A stretch of DNA of 64,000 bases from contig NZ_SJOM01000007.1 of NCBI RefSeq assembly GCF_004762045.1, forward strand, positions 3,233,806 through 3,297,805, in the 5' to 3' direction. The notes under the pieces were generated by a model, which was not told where the DNA came from, made no database searches, and worked only from the letters and a program-made list of their open reading frames with translations. A program made the translations under genes and the position numbers. Positions 18,933 through 27,200 of the stretch are shown here, one piece after another. Each line of letters begins with the position of its first letter. Position 1 is the stretch's first letter. The stretch is from Mycobacterium sp. DL99 (GTDB lineage Bacteria > Actinomycetota > Actinomycetes > Mycobacteriales > Mycobacteriaceae).

Positions 18933-19340
18933 ACGTGCATCATGCCAAGCCGTTCGGTGGACACGTGGGCGTTGGGGTGTGGCTGACCCCGTCCCCGGCG
19001 ATGCCGGCGCAGGGGAGCGCTTCGCGACGGGCCGGACGTCCGGTGGCCCGGCGGCCACGATGTGCCGACCCGCGCGGCCGTTGCCGGTCCAGCCGATTAC
19101 ATCGGCCGTCGCCACGAGCTTTCTCCGGTCAGATGGTGTACTTCCTGTCGTGAGTACGGCGGCATTGACGAGAGTGGTTGTTTGCCAGGCGATCCCGTGT
19201 AGCCGCTGACTTCGTCGGCCGTGACCTTTCGGTGGCCAACTTGTAACGGCAACGTGGCGGCGGTCGGGTGCCTGCCCGGTTGCAGCGCGTGCACAGATTG
19301 TTGTACCAATCATCAGGTGTGCGCGGGAAGGATCATCTGA
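18933..19340. other. Intergenic stretch without a recognisable gene
   Basis: Reading frames on both strands are arginine/proline-rich shadows with no family resemblance. The stretch should hold the promoters for the minus-strand epoxide hydrolase and the plus-strand gene at 19341. I see no clear inverted repeat or RNA element. Confidence 0.5.
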
Positions 19341-20219
19341 ATGAGCGGTATTGGGGCAGAAGACGTTCCAGGGCACTGGTTGACCGCGGCAGAAGTCGCC
19401 CGGGCATCGCAGCTTCGAGAGGACTTGGTCGAGCGATTCCTGCCGGCCGGACAACCACAGGAGAACCTCTACGGACGCGATCTCGTTTCGGTGGCCCGAT
19501 TCGTCAAGGTGCTCACCGATCTGGGAACACCGACCGCCGCCGTCGAAGTGGCTGTGGCCGAATTGCGGGCCCGCCCGGACGCGGCGTTCAATGTGGCGCT
19601 TCGGGGCGGCGGCAGTGCCAGTCGGTGGCCTCTGAGTCCGAAGCTCACCGGTAACCGGACCCGAGTGTGGAAGGCGATCGGTGTGACGACCGCCACCGCG
19701 TTACTCGTCGGCGGCGTCATGGCGGTCACGCTGTCAGGGCATGAGGATGAGGCGACCGCTGCCGGACCGACACGTGCCAGTGCGGCGAAACCCGTTCCTG
19801 CCGAAGTGGTTGCGTCAACCGTACGTGACGAACCGGGCGCCAAGCCCGCCCAGGCATTCGCCGCGGCCAAGCCGGATCCGGTCTGCGCCCAGTGGCAGCG
19901 GGTCAGTGCTGGGTACGACGGCAAGCAACAGGCCTGGGTCAAGACAGATCATCGGGTGCCGGCCTCGCGATGGTCACCCAAGCAACGGTCGGTGACGCTG
20001 GCTGTCGTCCCGGTCATGCGCCAGGAGGCCGCTGAATTGCGCGCCTTCGCCGACAAGGCCACAGATCCGCTTCTGGCAGGTTTGCTGCGGGCTCAGTCCC
20101 GGTACGTGGACAACTACGCCGCCAAGCTGCCGAAGTTCGAGCCGGCGCAACATGCGAACTGGACAGCGGCCACTGCGATGGACGCTGCGGTGAAAGCGGT
20201 TTGCTCAACGCCACGTTGA
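19341..20219 (+). CDS. Membrane-anchored protein with N-terminal MerR-like helix-turn-helix
   Basis: The 292 residues divide into three parts. Residues 12-85 look like a MerR-type winged helix (HWLTAAEVARASQLREDLVE, then VARFVKVLTDLGTPTAAVEV). A single membrane helix follows at about 112-133 (AIGVTTATALLVGGVMAVTL). The rest is an alanine-rich outer domain with a conserved-looking core (DPVCAQWQRVSAGYDGKQQAWV) and two cysteines that could form a disulfide. Such a layout resembles one-component membrane-bound regulators, but the DNA-binding role is inference. Mycobacteria contain similar unnamed proteins. A strong hairpin terminator follows it. Confidence 0.65.
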   Translation: MSGIGAEDVPGHWLTAAEVARASQLREDLVERFLPAGQPQENLYGRDLVSVARFVKVLTDLGTPTAAVEVAVAELRARPDAAFNVALRGGGSASRWPLSPKLTGNRTRVWKAIGVTTATALLVGGVMAVTLSGHEDEATAAGPTRASAAKPVPAEVVASTVRDEPGAKPAQAFAAAKPDPVCAQWQRVSAGYDGKQQAWVKTDHRVPASRWSPKQRSVTLAVVPVMRQEAAELRAFADKATDPLLAGLLRAQSRYVDNYAAKLPKFEPAQHANWTAATAMDAAVKAVCSTPR

Positions 20220-20236
20220 GTGTCGCGGCCCGGTAT

Positions 20237-20270
20237 CTGGTGGGGCACTTGGGGATGAGTGCCCCACCAG
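20237..20270. terminator. Bidirectional hairpin between convergent genes
   Basis: CTGGTGGGGCACT and AGTGCCCCACCAG pair perfectly (13 bp) around an 8-base loop. The hairpin lies between the stops of the convergent genes at 20219 and 20283, the expected place for a shared terminator. It lacks a long U-run, as is common in mycobacteria. Confidence 0.8.
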
Positions 20271-20282
20271 AAATCGGTTTGG

Positions 20283-20591
20283 TTACATCGGAACCCAACG
20301 ATCGAGGAACCAGAAGCCCCAGCCGCGGCCGTCGCCGGAGGGCATCGGGGTCACCCGCTGGCCATTCCACTCGAACGGCTGGTGATCGCGACGCGCGGCG
20401 TCGATGTCGCGACCGTGCCAGTCGTCGGGCCGAAAGCCACGGTCGTCATGACGGTCGCACTGCGGCGCACCCGGACGGTCGCAACCAGGGCCCGGGTCGG
20501 CGTTGGCGGTGCCGAGGCCGAGGCCCAGCAACCCGGCGATGCCGATACCTACCGCCATCGCCGATATGCCCACGGATTTTTTGAAAGGCAT
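20283..20591 (-). CDS. Small secreted protein, tryptophan-rich C-terminus
   Basis: The 102-residue product starts at ATG 20591 (GGAG ribosome site nine bases upstream). It has a clear Sec signal peptide (MPFKKSVGISAMAVGIGIAG, with cleavage expected after TANA). The mature part has two close cysteines (GCDRPGAPQCDRHDDRGF) and ends with a Trp/Phe-rich segment (GWGFWFLDRWVPM). The same architecture is seen in small exported mycobacterial proteins of unknown function. It is convergent with the preceding gene. Confidence 0.72.
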   Translation of the reverse strand: MPFKKSVGISAMAVGIGIAGLLGLGLGTANADPGPGCDRPGAPQCDRHDDRGFRPDDWHGRDIDAARRDHQPFEWNGQRVTPMPSGDGRGWGFWFLDRWVPM

Positions 20592-20946
20592 TGCTTTACT
20601 CCGTTTCTGACCAGTGTGACGACGGTGCCGCACGGAGAGCAAAGCTATTTCGGTGGGATGTGTTTGCCCTGTGCTGACGGTTGGCACGTGCTGTGTGGTC
20701 GGTAACGGGATGAAAACTGCTTGGACTCAATGATATTGGATGCTGACAGGCAACTCCCAGACCCGACCCGGCCGAGCGCTGCCAATGCGGGCGAGACGAC
20801 GGCCTTGTCGAGGTCAACCCCGCAACCGGGAAGGCGGCTGGGGTTCTCAGCAACAGCGAAGCCGCCTTCGTGATGTGCCAAGGCATTTCCCAGGAAGTAA
20901 CCGCGGTGCCAACAGTTATTCCGGTCCCGTGCGCGGGGACCCACAT
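20592..20946. other. Intergenic stretch upstream of the small secreted protein gene
   Basis: No convincing gene. It should carry the promoter of the minus-strand secreted protein gene. A plus-strand frame around 20790-20950 reads a short plausible peptide but has no good start, ribosome site or family match. Confidence 0.45.
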
Positions 20947-21468
20947 TCACCAGGTCAGGTTGTGCTTCTCGAAGTGGCGGGCCAACGCCTCCATGTACTC
21001 GTCACCGTGGAAGGGCCCACGGGCGCCGATTGCCCTTTCCAGGAACGGGCCGTACTCCTCGTCATTGACGTAGGTAGACCAGTGGGTGATCTGCCCGTCG
21101 TCGTTGGTGTCGATGAAGCTGATCGAGTAGAAGCCCATCCTCTCGCCATCTGCTGTCGTGCCCTCCCAGCGGTAGCGCATGACGAGGCCGTTCTCGGCAG
21201 GCCAGAACTTGTGGTCTATGGGCTTCCAGTCGGGGAAAACCACCGAATAGGCCTTGGCCTCCACGGTGGCCGCGACGTCGAAGGAGGTCGCCACGTCCTT
21301 GAGCACGAGTTCCTGCCCTGCCACGAAGTAGGGCGAGGTGTACACGGCGTCGTCGGTGAACTCCCACTCGTCGTATGACTCGCCTTCCTGCACTTTCCGC
21401 AGCACGTACTTGTCGCGGTAGCTCTCCGCCATGCGGCGGTGTTTGGCGATTCGATCGACCAGATCCAT
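20947..21468 (-). CDS. SnoaL/NTF2-like protein
   Basis: A 173-residue protein with NTF2/SnoaL-like features: a helical N-terminus (DLVDRIAKHRRMAESYRDKY), a conserved-looking FTDDAVYTSPYF, and strands with MRYRWEGTTADGERMGFYSI ending HFEKHNLTW. Proteins of this group act on steroid- or polyketide-like compounds as isomerases or cyclases, but the active residues cannot be assigned. It is transcribed away from the TetR remnant at 21629; a dyad lies between them. It resembles in size and setting the SnoaL gene of the Rieske operon (5189-5653). Confidence 0.75.
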   Translation of the reverse strand: MDLVDRIAKHRRMAESYRDKYVLRKVQEGESYDEWEFTDDAVYTSPYFVAGQELVLKDVATSFDVAATVEAKAYSVVFPDWKPIDHKFWPAENGLVMRYRWEGTTADGERMGFYSISFIDTNDDGQITHWSTYVNDEEYGPFLERAIGARGPFHGDEYMEALARHFEKHNLTW

Positions 21469-21540
21469 TGCGGTCCTTATCCGTTGGGGGAGCGGTAGGG
21501 CCAGTCAAATGGCTCATGTGGCGTGGCCCACACAAGTAAT

Positions 21541-21554
21541 ATACATACCTGTAT
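21541..21554. promoter_or_regulatory. Candidate operator upstream of the SnoaL-like gene
   Basis: ATACA-TACC-TGTAT is a perfect 5-bp inverted repeat in an AT-rich patch between the divergent SnoaL-like gene and the TetR remnant. It may be the old binding site of the regulator that has been lost. Weak evidence, from position only. Confidence 0.35.
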
Positions 21555-21628
21555 CAGAGATTCAACGATGAATTCTCTGGCTGGTGGGGGTTGCCGAGAA
21601 CCTGTGTCCGCCCTGGGCGGATGCGGTC

Positions 21629-21808
21629 GTGGCTGAACGGTGGACCCGGCAGCGGGTGCAGGCCGAACTGCCGGCCAAGGCGCTGATCGCCGCCAACGTG
21701 GGAATCACGCTGGGCAGCCCCATCGATTCCGAGGACCTCTACCGGGCGCTCGTGGAGATGGTGGTGGTAAACGTCGAGTCCGCGGAATCGACCGTGCTCG
21801 AGACCTAG
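21629..21808 (+). pseudogene. Internally deleted TetR regulator gene
   Basis: The reading frame from GTG 21629 is only 59 codons. Its first nine residues (VAERWTRQR) match the start of the TetR at 7719 (MAERWTKQR). The rest (ALIAANVGITLGSPIDSEDL and beyond) matches that regulator's last 30-40 residues ([20 protein letters not shown]). About 140 codons containing the helix-turn-helix and most of the ligand domain are missing, and the frame is kept. It therefore cannot be a working repressor. The stop shares the four bases CTAG with the stop of the convergent hydrolase gene. A short real peptide is conceivable but unlikely. Confidence 0.78.
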
Positions 21809-22650
21809 GCCCGGGTCAAGAACCCCAGCACGGTCTGCTCGAAGGCCTCCTTGGCCTCGATCATGGCCCAGTGTCCACAGTTCGGGAACACGTGCAGTTC
21901 GGCGTTCGGGATCGTCCGCATCGGGATCAGTGCCATATCGAGCGGGCTGACCCGGTCATCGCGGCCCCAGGTCAGCAGCGTGGGGGCGGCCACCCTGTGC
22001 ATCTGTGCCCACGGCATCGGCGCATCGGACGAGCGCATCGCGGCCATCATTCCCGCAAAAGCCGCTTTGCCGTACATCCGCTTGGCCGCGGCCAGCGTCG
22101 TGGGGTCGGTTGCCAGTTCCCACCGCTGTTCGATGAGTTCGTCGGTGACCAGTGCCGGGTCGAACACCATCGAGTTCAACCAATCGATCAGGCGCTGGCG
22201 GGTCGGGTCTTCGGTGAATTCCTGCAGCAGCCGGATGCCTTCGCTGGGGCCCGGGCTGAATACGTTGGTTCCAATGCCACCGATGGTGACGAGCCTGCCA
22301 ATGCGGTCCGGCTGCCGGATGGCGAAGTTGATGCCCACACCGCCGCCCATCGAGTTGCCGACGATGTGCACACGGTCGATGCCGAGGGCGTCGACGAAGG
22401 GGGCCACGACACCCTGCGCGGTCACCATCGGGTGGCCGCCGATATCGTCGGTGACGCCGAATCCCGGGAATTCCAGTATCAGGCAACGGAATTGCTGGGC
22501 GAAGGTGGGCAGGATTCCCCGGAAATTGCGCCAGCCGGTCACTCCGGGCCCGGAGCCGTGCAGGAACAACAGCGCCGGTCCATCACCGGTGTCGTAATAC
22601 CGCAAGACGCCTGCGGATGTCTCGATCTCCCTCAGTTCCAGCTCGGTCAT
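21805..22650 (-). CDS. Alpha/beta hydrolase of the meta-cleavage-product hydrolase type (BphD/HsaD-like)
   Basis: The 281-residue enzyme has LHGSGPGVTGWRNF (oxyanion loop typical of C-C bond hydrolases), the nucleophile serine in GNSMGGGVGI, an acid in WGRDDRVSPLD, and the catalytic histidine in FPNCGHWAMIE. These match the MhpC/BphD/HsaD group, which cleaves the carbon-carbon bond of ring-fission products. The start is ATG 22650. No ring-cleavage dioxygenase is adjacent, so the pathway is unknown; the SnoaL-like gene nearby could belong to it. Confidence 0.85.
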   Translation of the reverse strand: MTELELREIETSAGVLRYYDTGDGPALLFLHGSGPGVTGWRNFRGILPTFAQQFRCLILEFPGFGVTDDIGGHPMVTAQGVVAPFVDALGIDRVHIVGNSMGGGVGINFAIRQPDRIGRLVTIGGIGTNVFSPGPSEGIRLLQEFTEDPTRQRLIDWLNSMVFDPALVTDELIEQRWELATDPTTLAAAKRMYGKAAFAGMMAAMRSSDAPMPWAQMHRVAAPTLLTWGRDDRVSPLDMALIPMRTIPNAELHVFPNCGHWAMIEAKEAFEQTVLGFLTRA

Positions 22651-22778
22651 GCCGACCAACCTACGGGTGTCTGGCCACCGGCTCGTCGGCGGTCCCGCCC
22701 CGTGGAACACGATCTCGTGAGGCGTCCGTCACGGCTCCGCCGGTTTGCCGTGGGAGTAGATCGGAATCCGTCACCGCC

Positions 22779-24197
22779 TTATCTAACGACGTTGCAGGAT
22801 CTTTCGCGGCGGAACAGCACGGTGCTGATCGCCCCGCCGCAGAGGGCAACGGCGCCACAAGTAAGGAGGGCGACCACCACCGCGAATGTTGACGCTCCGT
22901 CGCGCACATGCGCTGCCTGACTGATGGTGCCGCACAATGCGATGCCGATGGTCAGCCCGAGTTGCCGGGCGGCATTGGCCGCTGCGGCGGCCACTCCCGC
23001 CCGTGCCGGCGGGACCGACGTCGCCGCGACGGCGGGCAGCACGGGGGACACGATCGCGGCACCGATGCCGGTCCCGATGAGCATCGCGATCAGTGAAGTC
23101 CAATCCGGGTGCAACATCAATGTCGCACCGGGCAGACAGGCCAGTCCGGTGAGCAACGTTCCGCCGCCGAGCACCCAGCTGCGCGGTGCATGGTGCAGCC
23201 GCGCGCTCAAGGTCAGCGACACCAGGATGAACGCGGCAAGTTGTACCGTCAGCACCAGAGCGGCTTGCAGGGGCTGCATGCTACGGTTGGTCTGCAACCA
23301 CCACGACAGGACCGGTAATGCGGCGAAAGCTGCGAAGTAGTAAGCGAATCCGGCAACGAGCACGGCGATGAATCCTCGTGTCGCGAAAAGGTCCGGCGGT
23401 AGTAGCGGATGGGCGGCGCGGCGTTGGACCGAGACGAACAAGCAGACCGCGGCGAGGCTCACCGCGCCCGCCCCCAGGGTCCCGGCCGACGTCCAACCGG
23501 ACTCACCGGCATTGATCACCGCGAATGTGGTCCCTGTCATCGCCGTGGTGATGAGGGCCATTCCCACGACGTCGAGTCGTGCGTGCACCGAGTGCGCCCG
23601 TGACAGCGATTGCACGCCGATGATCACGGCGAACACACATATCGGCACCGCACCGAGAAACAACCAGCGCCACGTGATGAATTGGGTCACGGCTCCACCG
23701 GCGATCGTTCCCATGGTGCTGCCGATTCCCGCGACCGCACCCCACACAGCGAACGCGATTCCGCGCGTCCGACCGCGGTAATGCTCGGTCAAGAGCGGAA
23801 CGACCGTTCCGAAGATCGCCGCGCCGCCCGTCCCCTGGATGACGCGCGCCGCAACCAGAACGCCACCGTTCGTGGCGGCCGCACATCCCACCGATGCCAC
23901 CCCGAAAACGATCAGCCCGACCAAGAACAGCCGCCGGTGTCCCCACCGATCTCCGAGGGTTCCCATGGCCATCACGAGCGCGGCCAGTGCGAGGGTGTAC
24001 CCGTCGATGATCCATTGGGCTGTTGCGAATCCGGCACCGAGCCGGCCTGCGATGTTCCCGGCGCTGACCGTCACGACGGTGGTGAACGCGAGTAACAGGA
24101 ATGTCGCCAGGCAACAGGCCACCAACGGGCGCCAATCCCGGTGTCGATCGGGTGCAACGTCGTGAACGGGGGCGGAATTGGGGGAGCTCGTGGGCAT
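22779..24197 (-). CDS. MFS drug-resistance-type transporter (DHA2 group)
   Basis: The 472-residue protein has about 14 hydrophobic helices, MGTLGDRWGHRRLFLVGL in the loop between helices 2 and 3, and GTGGAAIFGTVVPLLTEHYR (antiporter-like motif) in helix 5. It resembles EmrB/QacA-like proton-coupled exporters. It is divergent from the CGNR regulator at 24223 and shares with it a perfect inverted repeat, so a regulated efflux pair is likely. The drug is unknown. Confidence 0.87.
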   Translation of the reverse strand: MPTSSPNSAPVHDVAPDRHRDWRPLVACCLATFLLLAFTTVVTVSAGNIAGRLGAGFATAQWIIDGYTLALAALVMAMGTLGDRWGHRRLFLVGLIVFGVASVGCAAATNGGVLVAARVIQGTGGAAIFGTVVPLLTEHYRGRTRGIAFAVWGAVAGIGSTMGTIAGGAVTQFITWRWLFLGAVPICVFAVIIGVQSLSRAHSVHARLDVVGMALITTAMTGTTFAVINAGESGWTSAGTLGAGAVSLAAVCLFVSVQRRAAHPLLPPDLFATRGFIAVLVAGFAYYFAAFAALPVLSWWLQTNRSMQPLQAALVLTVQLAAFILVSLTLSARLHHAPRSWVLGGGTLLTGLACLPGATLMLHPDWTSLIAMLIGTGIGAAIVSPVLPAVAATSVPPARAGVAAAAANAARQLGLTIGIALCGTISQAAHVRDGASTFAVVVALLTCGAVALCGGAISTVLFRRERSCNVVR

Positions 24198-24211
24198 GGT
24201 CTGACCCTGAT

Positions 24212-24240
24212 GTAATGGTCTTGTGCATGTAAACCATTAC
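24212..24240. promoter_or_regulatory. Candidate operator shared by the MFS pump and CGNR regulator
   Basis: GTAATGGT and ACCATTAC form a perfect 8-bp inverted repeat with a 13-base spacer, placed between the two divergent starts (24197 and 24223/24241). Binding there would cover the regulator's start and block both promoters. Strong symmetry; function inferred. Confidence 0.6.
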
Positions 24241-24786
24241 ATGGAGCCCTTGCTGCGGAACGTGACCGATCTGGTCAATCGGCCCGCCTCCACACCGGCC
24301 GACCTGGAACAGCGCTGGACGGCTCGTGACATGCCCATCCACTGTCGCGTCACGCGCGCCGACGTACGACAGGTGAGGGATTTCCTGGCAATCTGGGCGG
24401 ATGTCGTCGATGCCGACACTGAAGAGAGCCGGGTCACGCTTCTCAACCAGCTACTGGCTCGATTCGCCACCAGTCCGTCGATCACCAATCACGATGGCAG
24501 TGGCTGGCATCTGCACTACCGCGATGCCGACGCCGGCTTCGCCGCAACGCTGGCCGGCGCCACGAGCGCTGCGGCGGCTCAGTTCCTCACCGAACGCGGG
24601 ATGCAACGTATCCGGCGTTGCGCCCGCGAAGGATGCACCACGGCATTCGTCGACTTCACCCGACCCGGCACACAGAAGTACTGCAGTCACGGCTGCGCCA
24701 ATCGCGATGCGGTCAGGAGACACCGAGCCAATCCCGCCCGCGGCGCGCCGCTGAAACCTCCTCGCAGGCAGGGCCGCGCCGTTTGA
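24223..24786 (+). CDS. CGNR zinc-finger transcriptional regulator
   Basis: A 187-residue protein with an N-terminal stress-responsive/ABATE-like domain and a C-terminal zinc finger: CAREGCTTAFVDFTRPGTQKYC then CANRDAVRRHR near residues 135-170. The last motif is CGNR in the family and CANR here, a change at one position that keeps the zinc cysteines. The start is either GTG 24223, inside the dyad, or ATG 24241 just after it (181 residues). It is divergent from an MFS pump, a usual arrangement for a local efflux repressor. Confidence 0.82.
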   Translation: MHVNHYMEPLLRNVTDLVNRPASTPADLEQRWTARDMPIHCRVTRADVRQVRDFLAIWADVVDADTEESRVTLLNQLLARFATSPSITNHDGSGWHLHYRDADAGFAATLAGATSAAAAQFLTERGMQRIRRCAREGCTTAFVDFTRPGTQKYCSHGCANRDAVRRHRANPARGAPLKPPRRQGRAV

Positions 24787-24949
24787 CGATCGGATAGCGA
24801 CCCCGGCGCCGGGCCGAGGGCGGACTCGGTCTGAGCTCTGTCGGGTTCGCCCGTCAGCGGCTTGTCAGCACGCGGCAGGCCAGGTTCGTATATTGGGTGG
24901 TAGAGCGAACGATCCGTGCGTTCCGGTCAACACTGGGAAGACCGCAGAT

Positions 24950-26362
24950 GTGACTACGTCACCGGCACCCTCATCACGCCCACATTCCGGCGTGACGACC
25001 GATCCTGCCGGGACCGACACGTACCGCAGGTTCCGGTTGCGAATCCTGCTGTGCGTGGTGGTAGTGACCCTCGCGGGCAGTGCGACGGCACTGGTTCTCG
25101 AGCACAACACCGGCCGAGTCGGCCACGAGTCGGTGCTGACGAGTCTGGTCGCGGTGTCATTGGCCGCGACGATTCTGCTGCACGGTCTTCTCCTCGGACG
25201 CCCGCTGACCTTGGCTCATGGGGCTACCGCCGCGGCGGCCCTGTTGCTGGCGACATTCGCCGTGATGCTTGGGCATCCGGCAGACGCGTGGATCTGCCTC
25301 GTCCTCTCCGCCGCGATGTTGATCAGACCGCGGAGGTCGACGGCTCAACCAGATGCCTTACGTTCGGTGGCCGCTCTGGTCGACAACACACAGGGCGACC
25401 CACTGGCGCCCTTCGCAATGGCTGCGGGCAAAAGCTACGTGTTCTCAGCGGACGGCACGGCTGCGCTGGCCTATCGGACGGTGGCCGGTTTTGCGGTGGC
25501 CAGCGGCGATCCGATCGGAGACCAGGCCCGTTACCCGGAGGTTGTCGCCACATTCGCTGCCCTGTGTCGGACGCAGGGCTGGCGCATCCTGGTGCTGGGC
25601 GCTTCGGAGCGCAGCCTGACGTTTTGGCGCGATCGTGCGGTGATCGGCACCGCGCTGCGGGGCATCCCCATCGGACGTGACGTCGTGGTGGAGGTCGACC
25701 GTTTCGACTTGGCCGGCCGGTCCAAGCGCAATCTCAGGCAGGCTGTCCAGCGAACTCGCAATGCGGGCGTCACTAGCGAAGTGATCGCTGAGTCGGACGT
25801 CGATGAGACGCTTCGGGCTGAACTTGTCGATGTGATGCGGCAGTCGGGTAAGGCGGTCGGCGCCGAGCGCGGGTTCTCGATGATGCTCGGTGACACCTTG
25901 TCCGGCCGCTATCCCGGTGTGTGGCTGATCGTCGGACGGGACCGTGGGGGACGGATACAGGCGTTCCAGCGTTTTGCCGGCGCGGGTGGCGGGACCGAAC
26001 TGAGTCTTGATCTCCCGTGGCGCCGGCTGAGCGCCCCGAATGGGATCGACGAGCGGCTCACCGTGGACATGATCGACTGGGCACGATCGCACGGGGGAGA
26101 GCGGGTCTCGCTGGCATTCGCCCCGTTTCCCGATCTCTTCGGGAATGACCGCAGCGGGGAGGTTCTTGTCCGAGTGCTGCGGACACTCGCTCATGTCGGG
26201 GATCGGCTCATCAAGCTGGAGTCGCTGTATCGATATGTGCGCAAGTTCGGTGCGATGGCTGAGCATCGGTACGTGTTATTGCCGGTGGTCGACGCGCTTC
26301 CGGCGGCTGCCGTGTTCTTGATACTTGAACTAGCTCCGCACCGCACCTCAGCAGCCGATTGA
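24950..26362 (+). CDS. MprF-like membrane protein with phosphatidylglycerol lysyltransferase-type (DUF2156) domain
   Basis: The 470-residue protein starts at GTG 24950 behind GGGAAGA. It has about four membrane helices in residues 25-150 and then a cytoplasmic DUF2156 domain (GFAVASGDPIGDQARYPEVV, later RNAGVTSEVI and NGIDERLTVDMIDWA), as in the catalytic part of MprF. MprF enzymes transfer lysine from Lys-tRNA to phosphatidylglycerol and so lower the negative charge of the membrane. The large flippase part of MprF is much shorter here, and no lysyl-tRNA synthetase domain as in mycobacterial LysX is present. The reaction is therefore inferred. Confidence 0.78.
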   Translation: MTTSPAPSSRPHSGVTTDPAGTDTYRRFRLRILLCVVVVTLAGSATALVLEHNTGRVGHESVLTSLVAVSLAATILLHGLLLGRPLTLAHGATAAAALLLATFAVMLGHPADAWICLVLSAAMLIRPRRSTAQPDALRSVAALVDNTQGDPLAPFAMAAGKSYVFSADGTAALAYRTVAGFAVASGDPIGDQARYPEVVATFAALCRTQGWRILVLGASERSLTFWRDRAVIGTALRGIPIGRDVVVEVDRFDLAGRSKRNLRQAVQRTRNAGVTSEVIAESDVDETLRAELVDVMRQSGKAVGAERGFSMMLGDTLSGRYPGVWLIVGRDRGGRIQAFQRFAGAGGGTELSLDLPWRRLSAPNGIDERLTVDMIDWARSHGGERVSLAFAPFPDLFGNDRSGEVLVRVLRTLAHVGDRLIKLESLYRYVRKFGAMAEHRYVLLPVVDALPAAAVFLILELAPHRTSAAD

Positions 26363-26405
26363 CCAGCATTTTTCGGTGCCCACCAGGTCGGTATGCTGGA
26401 TCGGG

Positions 26406-27200
26406 ATGTTGTCGCGAGTGTTCTCCAGTCTGGTCCGGGTGCGTGTCACCCTGGCCTACGCGGCGGCACTGTTCACGATCGCGTCCCTGCTGCTCATCTT
26501 GGGGCCCAAGGTGCAGGACCGCGTGGTCAGTCATCTGAGCACCAATCTGGAGAACCTGGGGCAGGGCCACCTGGGAACACTCCTGGGAAGTGCCTTCGTC
26601 ACCGCCGAGGGATACACGTACCTGTTGCTGCCAGGACTGGTGTGCCTGCTGGCGCTGGCAGAGCTGGTGTGGTGCAGCAGGCGGTTGATCCAAGCGTTCG
26701 CGCTCGGTCATGTCGGAGCCACCCTGATCGTCGCGGCCGGTTTGGCCGCCGCGATCAAGCTCGGCTGGCTGCCGATCTCGGTTGCCCACGCCCAAGACGT
26801 GGGGCTGAGCTACGGCGCGATCGCCGTCCTCGGCACCCTGACCGCGGCGATACCGATGCGGTGGCGCGCGGCGTGGATTGCCGGCTGGGTGACAATTGCC
26901 CTGGTGATCGCGGTATCGGGGACAGATTTCACTGCGGTCGGACACGCCATCGCGTTGATTCTCGGGATCGTGTTGTCGACCCGGTTCAGCTCTGACTCGA
27001 CCTGGACACCGGCCCGGCTGGTGCTGCTGGCCATCGGTGTCGGGTTCGGACTGCTGCTTCTGGTTGGAGTGTCCTTTTCGGTGGCGCCGATCGCGCTGCC
27101 CGCGGGTGTTGTGGTCGCCGCGATCGCGACATGGGCTTGGTGGCGGTGGCTCGGTGCGTCGAAGCCCGGCGACGCGCGCCTGATTACAGTGTCCGCATGA
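26406..27200 (+). CDS. Rhomboid-like polytopic membrane protein
   Basis: The 264-residue protein (ATG 26406) has about seven hydrophobic helices. It resembles the actinobacterial rhomboid-like group, with FVTAEGYTYLLLPGLVCLLA early and AVGHAIALILGIVLSTRF in a later helix. No GxSG catalytic serine is visible, so it should not be called a protease. It lies 43 bases after the MprF-like gene and overlaps TrpB2 by four bases (ATGA), so the three are probably transcribed together. Confidence 0.65.
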   Translation: MLSRVFSSLVRVRVTLAYAAALFTIASLLLILGPKVQDRVVSHLSTNLENLGQGHLGTLLGSAFVTAEGYTYLLLPGLVCLLALAELVWCSRRLIQAFALGHVGATLIVAAGLAAAIKLGWLPISVAHAQDVGLSYGAIAVLGTLTAAIPMRWRAAWIAGWVTIALVIAVSGTDFTAVGHAIALILGIVLSTRFSSDSTWTPARLVLLAIGVGFGLLLLVGVSFSVAPIALPAGVVVAAIATWAWWRWLGASKPGDARLITVSA

